Assembly (NCBI GenBank): GCA_029547185.1
Contig: JAKPPU010000034.1
Location: 1-58,779, forward strand
Source of the DNA: Deltaproteobacteria bacterium
GTDB taxonomy: Bacteria > Desulfobacterota > Desulfomonilia > UBA1062
DNA length: 58,779 nucleotides
Direction: 5' to 3'
Part shown: in pieces, positions 1 to 7,464 of the stretch
How the letters are laid out: each line of letters begins with the position of its first letter
Numbering within the stretch: the stretch's first letter is position 1
Position numbers and translations under genes: made by a program
Notes under the pieces: generated by a model
The model's database searches: none
What the model saw: only the letters and a program-made list of their open reading frames with translations
What the model was told of the DNA's origin: nothing

Positions 1-439
1 TGCCTTCATATTTGGTTCTGGCGTATTCGCTGAACCTTTCGGGCCCGACCGGACATTCTTCATCGAACGGGATCTTTGCCGGTTTTCCGTAGACATGGAG
101 GGTGCTCATGTGGATCACCCTCGATACGCCGGTCTTGAGCGCGCACTCCATAACGGTGCGCGTGCCGTTTACGTTGACGTCTGCATAGGCTTTCCTGTCC
201 GGCTCCCGGAAGGAGGTTGCACCGGCCAGGTGAATGAGGGCATCGCATCCGGACATGCCGGGCAGCAGGCTTCTGGGATCCCTCACATCTCCCCAGGCGA
301 GGCCGATCCCGAGCTTCTCGAGCTCCTGGATTTGGCTGGTCTTCCTCACGAGACACGTAAGGCGGTGTCCCTGCCTGACCAGATTTCCGACGACGTGCCT
401 CCCGATAAAACCGGTTGCCCCGGTTATGAATATATCCAT
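1..439 (-). CDS. NAD-dependent epimerase/dehydratase (extended SDR), 3' end outside window
   Basis: The minus-strand frame starts at ATG 439 after a strong purine-rich ribosome site (GAGGGGGGA) and stays open to the window edge, so about 146 residues are visible and the C-terminus is missing. The N-terminus reads MDIFITGATGFIGRH, the glycine-rich NAD(P) motif GxxGxxG of extended short-chain dehydrogenases. Further on come DVRD, the HLAG segment, an STLHVYG segment and YARTK, which fits the catalytic YxxxK. Enzymes of this type act on nucleotide sugars or related carbonyl compounds; the substrate cannot be told from the sequence. It lies 220 bp downstream of the MBL-fold gene on the same strand. 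Confidence 0.85.
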   Translation of the reverse strand, partial: MDIFITGATGFIGRHVVGNLVRQGHRLTCLVRKTSQIQELEKLGIGLAWGDVRDPRSLLPGMSGCDALIHLAGATSFREPDRKAYADVNVNGTRTVMECALKTGVSRVIHMSTLHVYGKPAKIPFDEECPVGPERFSEYARTKYEG

Positions 440-658
440 GCAGTCTCCCCCCTCTTTACGCATATGGATCGACACCAGCTGCAGACGATCATACCGCGCT
501 GCAGATTACCCTTGTTCCAAAATGGATGCCGATCGCGATACTTGCAATGAAGCCGCCAGCAAAGACAGTTCCTCCCGGAAAGCAGACGCGCCAAGAGAGG
601 AAGCAGATATTCATTAACCAGAACATTGCAAGATGTTACAGCCTTTACTCTAACACAG

Positions 659-1408
659 TTAAAGCTCGATGTACATCCCGTCTTGTGCACATTCGAATTC
701 TAAGGAGCCGCACCTCTTGAGCATGGATTCTCCCAGATGGGTGAGGATTATCCTTCGGCAGCCGAGTTCGTGCCGGTGTTCGAGGAGGGTGAGGAGATTG
801 AGATGGTTTCCGGTTTCCCTCCTGTATTCGAAGGTCTCGCAGATGAAGAGGTCGGCCCCTTCGGAGGCCTTCGGGAGAAAGTCGTTCCACTCTGTGTCAC
901 CAGAGTAGGCTATCACCCTGCCGGAGCATTCGATGCGCAGCGACAGGGGATTCGACATGGCCGAGTGTGCCGCCGGGTATGCGGTGACCCGGAGACGGCC
1001 GACCCGGATCGGCTCTCCCGGAGGAATAACCAGGAATTCCGGCCAGAAGACGGAGCGGGGATTTTCCGGCCCCGGGAAGATCAGCGGCATGAGCTCTTCG
1101 ACGTGGGATTCGAGGCCCCGTGGGCCTGCAATGACGAGAGGCTCTTCCCTGCCGCCCGAGACCTGGATCTCTTTGATGAGGAAGGGCAGTCCTCCGTAAT
1201 GGTCTCCATGGAGATGAGATATGAAGATGGTGCCGACCACGGAGGAATCGAGGCCGAAGCGCTTGAGACCGATCAGTGCCGTTTCGCCGCAATCGATGAG
1301 AAACCTGTCCTCGAGAGAATCGACGAGGATGCAGCTTTGCAGCCTGCCTCCGCTGCCGAATGCATCACCCGACCCGAGGAACCGGACTGTGACGGGATCT
1401 CTGCTCAT
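659..1408 (-). CDS. MBL-fold metallo-hydrolase, RNase Z-like
   Basis: This 249-residue protein belongs to the metallo-beta-lactamase fold. The metal site is visible as H65-L-H67-G-D69-H70 (ISHLHGDHYGG), followed by a histidine in the AAHSAMS segment, the bridging aspartate in SGDTEW and a late histidine in LTHLGES. The early FLGSGDAFGSGG stretch resembles the start of RNase Z and related phosphodiesterases, but the full tRNase Z exosite is not evident, so a specific substrate should not be assumed. It has no signal peptide and is probably cytoplasmic. It starts 34 bp after the hybrid kinase gene on the same strand and may be co-transcribed with it. Confidence 0.85.
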   Translation of the reverse strand: MSRDPVTVRFLGSGDAFGSGGRLQSCILVDSLEDRFLIDCGETALIGLKRFGLDSSVVGTIFISHLHGDHYGGLPFLIKEIQVSGGREEPLVIAGPRGLESHVEELMPLIFPGPENPRSVFWPEFLVIPPGEPIRVGRLRVTAYPAAHSAMSNPLSLRIECSGRVIAYSGDTEWNDFLPKASEGADLFICETFEYRRETGNHLNLLTLLEHRHELGCRRIILTHLGESMLKRCGSLEFECAQDGMYIEL

Positions 1409-1442
1409 CGAATCATCGCATCCTTTGATCAGCTCACATGCG

Positions 1443-4253
1443 TTATCTCATGAACAGCTTGCGCAGGACGACCCGGAGCTCATCTGCCGTATAAGGCTTT
1501 GCGACGACCGCGCTGAAACCGAGGTTCTTGTAGTTCGCCATGATGCTGTTGTCGGTCTGGCCGCTCGAGACGATGCCGATCACTCCCGGATCGATCTCCT
1601 TGAGCCTTTTCATCGTCTCGGCGCCTCCCATGCCGCTCCTCACGTCAAGGTCGAGGATCACCACGCCGAAGCCCCGGCCTGCCCGCTTTGCCTGCACGAA
1701 TTTTTCGATGGCCTCTTCACCGTTTTTCGATGATTCCACCTGGTAGCCGAGGTGTTCGAGGATATCCTTGGCCGCCTCCCTGATCATTTCCTCATCGTCC
1801 ATGGTGAGGATCGGAGATTGCGCGGTGCGCTCAGGCGGCCGGGAAGCCTCTCTGTGCTCTGCCTTCTGCAGGGTGGCCGGCAGATAGATGTGGAACACCG
1901 TTCCCTTGCCCACAGTCGAATCGACCACGATGTAGCCGCCATGCTTCTTGATGATAGAATAGGCAGTGGTCAGCCCGAGGCCCATACCCTTCTGGGTGCC
2001 TTTGCCCTTGGTGGAAAAGTAGGGATCGAAGATTTTTTCCCTGTTTTCTTCCGGGATGCCGACCCCCCTGTCTCTGATATCGATGACCACGTACAGTCCC
2101 TGCTTTATGAACCTCCCATGCTCAACGCCGTCCGGACCGATCATGGCGTTCTTTGCCGATATGGCGATCTTGCCGCCACCCGGCATGGCCTCTCTCGCAT
2201 TCATGATGATGTTGTGCAGGGCATGCATGATCTGCCCCTCGTCGAACTCGACCATCCACAGCTTGTCGGAGATGTCGAACGAGCACGGGATTTTCGATCC
2301 TGTCAGCGCGAGTGTTGCGGAATCCGTGATCAGCGGAACGAGGGAGGAGGTTTTCTTGACGGGAATCCCGCCCTTCGAGAGGGTGAGGAACTGCCTGATG
2401 AGGTCCCTCGACCGGTTGCATGCGTTGATGGCCTTCTCGAGCCTTCTATAGGACGGATGGTCGGGATTCGTATGGAACTGGGCAAGCTCGACATTGCCCA
2501 TGATCGTAGCCAGGAGATTGTTGAAGTCGTGCGCGATTCCGCCGGCGAGCGTACTGATCGACTCGAGCTTGCTCACCTTGATGTTCTCTTCTTCCTTTAT
2601 CTTTCTCTCCGTGATGTCCCTGATGATCGCCTGGACGTAATACTCCCCTTTGAGCTCGAAGGGGTTCAGGCTCACCTCTGCCTCGAAGCGCGATCCGTTG
2701 CCGCGCACGAATGTCCATTCGAAGAACTGAGGCTTTTCGGTGAGTGCAGCCTGAAAGAGCCTGTCCCATTTCCTGGAGGATTCTTCTCCATCGCTCTGAG
2801 CAGGAGGGAAGAAACGATTGAAGGGCACGCTGAAGATCTCCCGGGCCGTGCACCTGAACACCTCGAGGGTCTTCTTGTTGCAGTCGTCTATGTCATTGTC
2901 TTTCATGATGACGATGGGATCGCTGGCAGACTCGAAGAGATTGCGGTGCCGTGCTTCGCTCTCCATGAGCAGTTCTTCCGCCTTTTTTCTCTCGGTTATA
3001 TCGCGTGAAATGGTGGCGATGCCCGAGATCGAACCGTCCGATTCCCTGAAGGGATAGTAGCTTATAATGGTGTAGCGCCTGCCCGACCCAGGATAATCGA
3101 ACCATCCCTCGTAGTGTATTTCTTTCCCCTCGAGGGCCTCGTCGAAGCATTTCTTCATCTTTTCCGCAAAGACATCCTTGCCGAAGATTTCAGCGATGCT
3201 GTGTCCGATGAAGGCCTCCCGGGGTTTGTTGAACGCCGATTGGTACGCCTTGTTCACGGCCTGATAGGTATAATTCCTGTCGATATAGGACATGGGACTG
3301 TGGACGGTTGAGATGATGAGCTCGTACTTGTGCAGGAGCTCTTCGGCACTCTTTCTGCCGATGACGCTCCCGATCCGGTCTGCAGCCGTCTCGAAGGCTA
3401 TCCGCGCATAGACGGATAGCTCTTCGAGGTCGTTTGAAACGAGGTTGAGGGAAGCGACCACTCTGTCTTTTGCCTTTATGGGGATGATTGCCACACTGCG
3501 GAAATCTTCGCTTCCTGCAGTTGCAAGGCCTTCTTCCCATGCCTCCCGGTAGCTTAAGTAAAGAGGTTTCCCTTCCATGATCAGACGCACCTGGGGAGCT
3601 CCGGGATCATGGCTCGATATCGATCGGATGAAATCGTCGGAGAGCCCTTGATGAACGATCATCTCCATGTTCCCCGTACTGTCCTGGAGGACGCAAATTC
3701 CTGCAGCATCGATTCCGTCTATGCGGACGATTTCATCGAGGACACGGGAGAACATTTCTCCGAGCTCCAGAGGTGAGCTCAGGACGATGCTCAGGTCCTG
3801 TTGGAATCGGAAGAGTCCTTCCACCTGCTTCTGCGTGGTGATGTCGCGGGCAAGTATTGCTGCCTTATCGGGTTTCTTCCCCGCATTGAAGACGGGATGG
3901 AAAACAACGTCGTACCACGCCTGAGCGATCTTGTCCTCATATCGTACAGGCTTTCCCGACAAGAACACCTTGTCTGTCTGCTCTTTCGCGGGTTTTGAAA
4001 ACTGCGGAGGAAAATGACTCCAGACACACGACCCTATCAATTCATCGCGGCTCACATGAAGAGATTCCGACGCTGAGAGGTTTGCATCGATGACGATTCC
4101 CTGCTCGTCTATCAGGATAAAGATATCTTTCCTTGTATCAAAAAAGTCCGGAATATATTCAAAATTGTATCCGAGCGCGCTCTTTTTTTTCCGGAGTTCA
4201 CCGACGCGTTTTTCGATCCTGTTGCCGCCGGATAGTGCCTTCTTCTCGCGCAT
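1443..4253 (-). CDS. Hybrid sensor histidine kinase with PAS, GAF and receiver domains
   Basis: The 936-residue protein reads as PAS (about 40-145), GAF (about 150-305), PAS (about 310-425), PAS (about 430-555), HisKA dimerisation domain, HATPase and a C-terminal receiver. The phospho-accepting His575 sits in GGIAHDFNNLLA. The ATP-binding N box is near 681-690, G1 is DRGVGIP (about 728-734) and G2 is GMGLGL (756-761). The receiver has D868 in VVILDLD as the likely phospho-acceptor and K919 as the conserved lysine. There is no membrane segment, so it is probably a soluble sensor; the GAF/PAS ligand is unknown. No response regulator with an output domain is adjacent. ATG 4253 follows GGAG. A 418-codon antisense frame across it is a coding-bias shadow. 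Confidence 0.95.
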   Translation of the reverse strand: MREKKALSGGNRIEKRVGELRKKKSALGYNFEYIPDFFDTRKDIFILIDEQGIVIDANLSASESLHVSRDELIGSCVWSHFPPQFSKPAKEQTDKVFLSGKPVRYEDKIAQAWYDVVFHPVFNAGKKPDKAAILARDITTQKQVEGLFRFQQDLSIVLSSPLELGEMFSRVLDEIVRIDGIDAAGICVLQDSTGNMEMIVHQGLSDDFIRSISSHDPGAPQVRLIMEGKPLYLSYREAWEEGLATAGSEDFRSVAIIPIKAKDRVVASLNLVSNDLEELSVYARIAFETAADRIGSVIGRKSAEELLHKYELIISTVHSPMSYIDRNYTYQAVNKAYQSAFNKPREAFIGHSIAEIFGKDVFAEKMKKCFDEALEGKEIHYEGWFDYPGSGRRYTIISYYPFRESDGSISGIATISRDITERKKAEELLMESEARHRNLFESASDPIVIMKDNDIDDCNKKTLEVFRCTAREIFSVPFNRFFPPAQSDGEESSRKWDRLFQAALTEKPQFFEWTFVRGNGSRFEAEVSLNPFELKGEYYVQAIIRDITERKIKEEENIKVSKLESISTLAGGIAHDFNNLLATIMGNVELAQFHTNPDHPSYRRLEKAINACNRSRDLIRQFLTLSKGGIPVKKTSSLVPLITDSATLALTGSKIPCSFDISDKLWMVEFDEGQIMHALHNIIMNAREAMPGGGKIAISAKNAMIGPDGVEHGRFIKQGLYVVIDIRDRGVGIPEENREKIFDPYFSTKGKGTQKGMGLGLTTAYSIIKKHGGYIVVDSTVGKGTVFHIYLPATLQKAEHREASRPPERTAQSPILTMDDEEMIREAAKDILEHLGYQVESSKNGEEAIEKFVQAKRAGRGFGVVILDLDVRSGMGGAETMKRLKEIDPGVIGIVSSGQTDNSIMANYKNLGFSAVVAKPYTADELRVVLRKLFMR

Positions 4254-4557
4254 GTATTCTCCTTATGACCTTACGCGATCATCTGCATTGCTTATCATAG
4301 ATATTCTCATTGCCTGTCAATATTATATCGCAACAAATCTCTTGATGTCCCATGACGTATTCCTTGCAAGGAACGTGCTCGATGAATGGCCCATGAAAAT
4401 CCCTGCAAGGGCTATCGGGATGGGGAGTCGGGAATGGCTTTATGTGCTCGGATTTCTCGATGTGAATGAATGTCGTGAGCGGAAAGGCATACGAACGGCC
4501 CTGGAGAAGGCGAGCCTTCTCCAGGGCCGTGGTAAATGCAGATAATTTTCTCTGACT
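4254..4557. other. Intergenic stretch upstream of the hybrid kinase
   Basis: About 300 bp lie between the kinase start and the end of the small membrane-protein operon, both on the minus strand. It contains no convincing reading frame. The minus strand carries TTGACA about 70 bases upstream of the kinase start with TATGAT after only 15 bases, a weak promoter candidate. Near its other end is the perfect hairpin at 4497-4528. Nothing else is recognised. Confidence 0.4.
4497..4528 (-). terminator. Perfect 14-bp hairpin after the AtpZ micro-operon
   Basis: A 14-base arm starting GGCCCTGGAG is exactly repeated in inverse after a 4-base loop (CGAG). It lies about 30 bases past the stop of the 35-residue gene on the minus strand, as expected of a transcript end. 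There is no T tract on either side, so it may instead be an RNA-processing or stabilising stem. Confidence 0.5.
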
Positions 4558-4665
4558 CTATTTTGCCCGGTCTGCTACGGGTTCCTTGGAGAGGACCTTG
4601 GTGGCAAACCGATAGCCGATAGCTGCAAAGGATATAATCCCTATGATGGTGAACAAGAGCGTCAT
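4558..4665 (-). CDS. Small single-pass membrane protein (35 residues)
   Basis: This frame is short but well supported: ATG 4665 is preceded on the minus strand by AAGGAG at good spacing, and it overlaps the stop of the AtpZ-like gene as ATGA. The product begins MTLLFTIIGIISFAAIGY, one clear membrane helix, followed by a basic and polar tail ending ADRAK. I do not recognise a family. Position and translational coupling suggest that it works with the AtpZ-like protein, perhaps as a tiny accessory membrane subunit; that is inference. Confidence 0.6.
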   Translation of the reverse strand: MTLLFTIIGIISFAAIGYRFATKVLSKEPVADRAK

Positions 4666-4892
4666 GATCCCTTTCTCCTTTCGATGATAGCCTCTTGGAT
4701 AAATCCTTTGAACCCCAGGATCACACCTGCGATAAGACCTATGAAGGTGAAATTCGGAGCCATGTTCGTGACACGGTCAAGATAGATACCCCCATAGAGA
4801 CCCAGGAAGGTCATGATCACGAGGACGAAGCTGTATGCACTGATTCGCGAGATCCTCGTGAGGAGTTTGCGGGGTATCCTGTATCTTTTCAT
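4662..4892 (-). CDS. AtpZ/AtpI-family small membrane protein (F0F1 ATPase accessory)
   Basis: The 76-residue product starts MKRYRIPRKLL, has a basic N-terminus and two membrane helices (roughly residues 19-39 and 47-65) with a GLYGGIYLDR segment and ends in a charged QEAIIERRKGS tail. This is the pattern of AtpZ/AtpI (AtpQ-like) proteins, which help assemble the F0 ring or carry Mg2+/Ca2+ in ATP synthase operons. I chose ATG 4892, preceded by AGGGAAA; a TTG at 4913 overlapping the upstream stop as TTGA would add 7 residues. No other ATP synthase gene is in the window, which is unusual for this family. Confidence 0.7.
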   Translation of the reverse strand: MKRYRIPRKLLTRISRISAYSFVLVIMTFLGLYGGIYLDRVTNMAPNFTFIGLIAGVILGFKGFIQEAIIERRKGS

Positions 4893-4909
4893 CTTATACC
4901 GTTTCCCTG

Positions 4910-5086
4910 TCAAAAGAGCTGCGCAATGAGCTCTCTCGCCGTCCCTGTATTTATCCCGATGAGAAGCACGATAAGAATGAATATTGCGGTTGCCTCAGCT
5001 GGCTTCAATCCCAAGACGCGATACATGAACCTGATTCCGATTCCGGTCAAGAACAGGCAACCAATTACGATCCACAGGGATAACAT
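4910..5086 (-). CDS. Small two-helix membrane protein (58 residues)
   Basis: ATG 5086 follows a strong ribosome site (GGAGAAAGG) on the minus strand. The product starts MLSLWIVIGCLFLTGIGI, has a short loop containing RVLGLKPAEA and then a second hydrophobic helix (ATAIFILIVLLIGI), ending RELIAQLF. The frame runs directly into the AtpZ-like gene, whose possible TTG start overlaps the stop. I do not recognise a family; AtpR-like subunits of Na+-type ATPases are a loose comparison only. It is the first gene of the three-gene micro-operon. Confidence 0.6.
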   Translation of the reverse strand: MLSLWIVIGCLFLTGIGIRFMYRVLGLKPAEATAIFILIVLLIGINTGTARELIAQLF

Positions 5087-5203
5087 CACCTTTCTCCTTT
5101 CATTAATTCATTGGAAAGAGATAAGGCAAAGGGTATGCCACTGTTTATAATATCATAAGGTATTGTAATATCTAGATAAATTATGATGCCCCTTCCCGGT
5201 TCT

Positions 5204-5259
5204 TGACAAAATGACAAAGCATGCCTCTCTCTGCCCGCGATAGGTGACAAAATGACAAA
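5204..5259. repeat. Direct repeats of TGACAAAATGACAAA
   Basis: The 15-base word TGACAAAATGACAAA occurs at 5204-5218 and again at 5245-5259, 41 bp apart. Each copy is itself two TGACAAA units 8 bases apart. They lie between the micro-operon (minus) and plsC (plus), so they could be operator sites for either; no known regulator is assigned. Confidence 0.6.
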
Positions 5260-5362
5260 AATCATGAAATAAATCCCGAATCAGCGACAACTTGGCAAGC
5301 AAGAGAGAGCATAAGTCTGATATTCACAAAGGATCGGTTTTCTGGTATATAATAGATCGAGC

Positions 5363-6106
5363 ATGAAGAAGACCCCCTTGTCATTCATCGACATCCTGAA
5401 GATCCTCTGGATCAGCATGTGTGCCGTCATTGCAACCATCGTGCTTTTCATCCCCATCACCGGAGCAGCCCTGATGAGCTCGACCGGGAACCTCGCTTTC
5501 ACCCTCTCCAAGCTTTGGGCTTTTTTCATGCTCAAGGTAACGGGGGTCAAGGTGGTCATCAGGAATCGGGACAAGGTATCCAGAGGCGCACAGTATGTGA
5601 TTATCTCGAACCATCAATCGATGTATGACATTCTCGCCCTGGTGACGAGTCTCGGTATTCAGTTTCGGTGGATCATCAAAAAGGAGCTGCGGGGCATACC
5701 CCTGTTCGGGTACGCATTGTACGTATCGCGAAATATCTTCATAGACAGGTCCAACAGCAGCAAGGCCATCGAGAGCATTCACAAGGGAATGGACCGCCTG
5801 CCGCCGGGCACCAGCGTCATGTTTTTCGCAGAAGGAACCAGATCATCGGGCAATACCATAGGCGAATTCAAGAAGGGCGGGTTCATCATGGCCCTGGAGA
5901 AGGGCTTTCCAATCCTGCCTGTGACCGTCAATGGGTCCAGAAGAGTGCTGCCGGGAAAGAGCCTCGTCTTCAATCCGGGAACCATTGAGGTGGTCGTGGG
6001 AGATCCCATCGAGGCGGCTGATTTCTCCAGGGATACCCTCAAAGATCTCGTCGACACAACCAGAGAAGTCATTGTAGGCAACTTCAGGCCGGATTATACC
6101 GCCTGA
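5363..6106 (+). CDS. plsC: 1-acyl-sn-glycerol-3-phosphate acyltransferase
   Basis: The 247-residue protein transfers a second acyl chain onto lysophosphatidic acid to make phosphatidic acid at the inner membrane. An N-terminal membrane segment (about 13-37) precedes the acyltransferase motifs: N83-H84-Q-S-M-Y-D89 (the HX4D catalytic pair) and FAEGTR (E157-R160). The GIPLFGYAL region and the later PILPVTVNGS block are also typical, and the length is normal for PlsC. A TATAAT box lies at 5348-5353, so transcription would begin almost at the ATG, and I see no ribosome site; the transcript may be nearly leaderless. It stands alone, with the CoA-transferase pair following under its own promoter. 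Confidence 0.92.
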   Translation: MKKTPLSFIDILKILWISMCAVIATIVLFIPITGAALMSSTGNLAFTLSKLWAFFMLKVTGVKVVIRNRDKVSRGAQYVIISNHQSMYDILALVTSLGIQFRWIIKKELRGIPLFGYALYVSRNIFIDRSNSSKAIESIHKGMDRLPPGTSVMFFAEGTRSSGNTIGEFKKGGFIMALEKGFPILPVTVNGSRRVLPGKSLVFNPGTIEVVVGDPIEAADFSRDTLKDLVDTTREVIVGNFRPDYTA

Positions 6107-6284
6107 ATCGAGTTCGATTTTCCATAAACCGACCGTACAAGACCCTCGTTCTATGGTGGAAACACCCGATTGTGGTTGTCGATTCTATGGCAGCCAAGGG
6201 ACATATCTCTCTTTTCCTCAGTGCTAAAAGTTCACATGCTGTGTAAATACAGATAGTTGCAAGTCACCAGAACTACCGAGAGAA

Positions 6285-6300
6285 TGGCACGGAAATCGCT
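6285..6300 (+). promoter_or_regulatory. Sigma-54 (-24/-12) promoter of the CoA-transferase pair
   Basis: TGGCACG, four bases, then TCGCT matches the sigma-54 consensus TGGCACG-N4-TTGCW with one mismatch, and the GG (6286-6287) and GC (6298-6299) dinucleotides are exactly 10 bases apart. The expected start point is about 6311, some 32 bases before the first gene. Two copies of TTCTATGG (6149-6156 and 6183-6190) upstream could be activator sites. Confidence 0.7.
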
Positions 6301-6342
6301 TTGAGGAGGATAGAGTAAAAATGCAGGGGATGGAGGAAACTT

Positions 6343-7434
6343 ATGGCTGATTTCGACTTCAATAAGGAAGCTCTTGGAAATCTTAAACTGGAAGATACGG
6401 GCATCCTGGAACGGCTCATCGATTTTGAAGAGGCAAGGAAGGTTCATCTGGCAAAGGAGAGGGCGAAGAAGGATAAGCGGATGTCCCTCAAAGAGGCGGT
6501 GGCCGAGTTCGTACAGGATGGAGATGTGGTTCTGGACACCGGCTTCGGCTACGTGAGGACCTGTATCCAGAGCCACTTCGAGATCATGCGGCAGGGAAAG
6601 AAGAATCTCCAGATGATCGGCGCGCCCAATACCAACCAGAGCTACATGATCAACGTAGGTTGCGTGAGATATTCCCACAATTCCTATACCGGCGCAGAGA
6701 TGCGGGGAACTGACAGAAATTACATCCGGCAGTTCAAGAAAGGGAAGGTGACAATCCTCTCGGAATGGAGCCACGGCGGTGTCGCACAGGGGCTCAAGGC
6801 GGCCCAGCTCGGGAGCCCCGGCGTCTTGAGCAAACAGATGCTCGGCTCGGACATCGTCAAGTACAATCCCTATATCAAGGTGATCCAGAATCCCATGAGG
6901 GCCGATCCCGATCCAGTGGCATTCATTCCGGCCCTCTACCCGGATATCGTCTTTATTCATGCACAGGCTGCAGACAAATTCGGCAATGCATACATCTACG
7001 GACCCACGGTCAATGACCTCGCAGGTGCAGCTGCCTCCAAGAAGGTCGTCATAACTGCCGAGGAGATCGTTCCGGAGATGGACATGCGGTACAACAAGAA
7101 AGGCAACATCATTCCGTTCTTCTATGCCGATGCCGTGGTGGAGCTTCCCTTCGGGGCCCTTCCCGGAAGCATGCCCGGGTATTACTACTGGCCGCGCCAG
7201 TGGTGGGAAAAGCTCATGCGTTTCGCCGGCCCGAGTGATGAGAACATGAAACAGTTCATCGACGAATGGATATTTGGCACCAAGGACCCCATCGAGTTCG
7301 TGGAGAAGCTCGGAGGCGCAAAGTGGATCATCGAAGCAAGACGCCAGACCAAGGCAGCAGAGGGAGACAACGAGGATATCGACTTCACATACCAGGAATA
7401 TCGCGTGGATAACGACTCCGGGATATTCTACTGA
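6343..7434 (+). CDS. Glutaconate-type CoA-transferase, alpha subunit (family I)
   Basis: The 363-residue protein is a family I CoA-transferase alpha subunit, closest in feel to glutaconate CoA-transferase subunit A. Visible family segments are GDVVLDTGFGYVR, the long middle region with YPDIVFIHAQAADKFGNAYIYGP (quoted in part: HAQAADKFGNAYIYG) and the later VVITAEEIV block. The alpha subunit carries much of the CoA site, while the catalytic glutamate is in the beta subunit encoded 30 bp downstream. The acceptor acid is unknown; in anaerobic degraders such pairs activate glutaconate, aromatic or branched acids. No decarboxylase or dehydratase gene is nearby. ATG 6343 follows GGAGGAAA. Expression probably depends on sigma-54. 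Confidence 0.85.
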   Translation: MADFDFNKEALGNLKLEDTGILERLIDFEEARKVHLAKERAKKDKRMSLKEAVAEFVQDGDVVLDTGFGYVRTCIQSHFEIMRQGKKNLQMIGAPNTNQSYMINVGCVRYSHNSYTGAEMRGTDRNYIRQFKKGKVTILSEWSHGGVAQGLKAAQLGSPGVLSKQMLGSDIVKYNPYIKVIQNPMRADPDPVAFIPALYPDIVFIHAQAADKFGNAYIYGPTVNDLAGAAASKKVVITAEEIVPEMDMRYNKKGNIIPFFYADAVVELPFGALPGSMPGYYYWPRQWWEKLMRFAGPSDENMKQFIDEWIFGTKDPIEFVEKLGGAKWIIEARRQTKAAEGDNEDIDFTYQEYRVDNDSGIFY

Positions 7435-7464
7435 TACCTATCGATACGAGAGGAGGGATCCGAA

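Noticed and set aside
1752..3008. 418-codon open frame antisense to the hybrid kinase
   Set aside because: It is a codon-bias shadow: the opposite strand encodes clear PAS, HisKA and HATPase motifs, and the antisense product shows no family pattern.
5110..5135. Sigma-54-like TGGCATA...TTGCC on the minus strand before the micro-operon
   Set aside because: The GG and GC are 9 bases apart instead of 10, so it probably does not bind sigma-54.
6232..6960. 242-codon frame antisense to the CoA-transferase alpha gene
   Set aside because: It lies over the sigma-54 promoter and the coding strand of a clear family I CoA-transferase.
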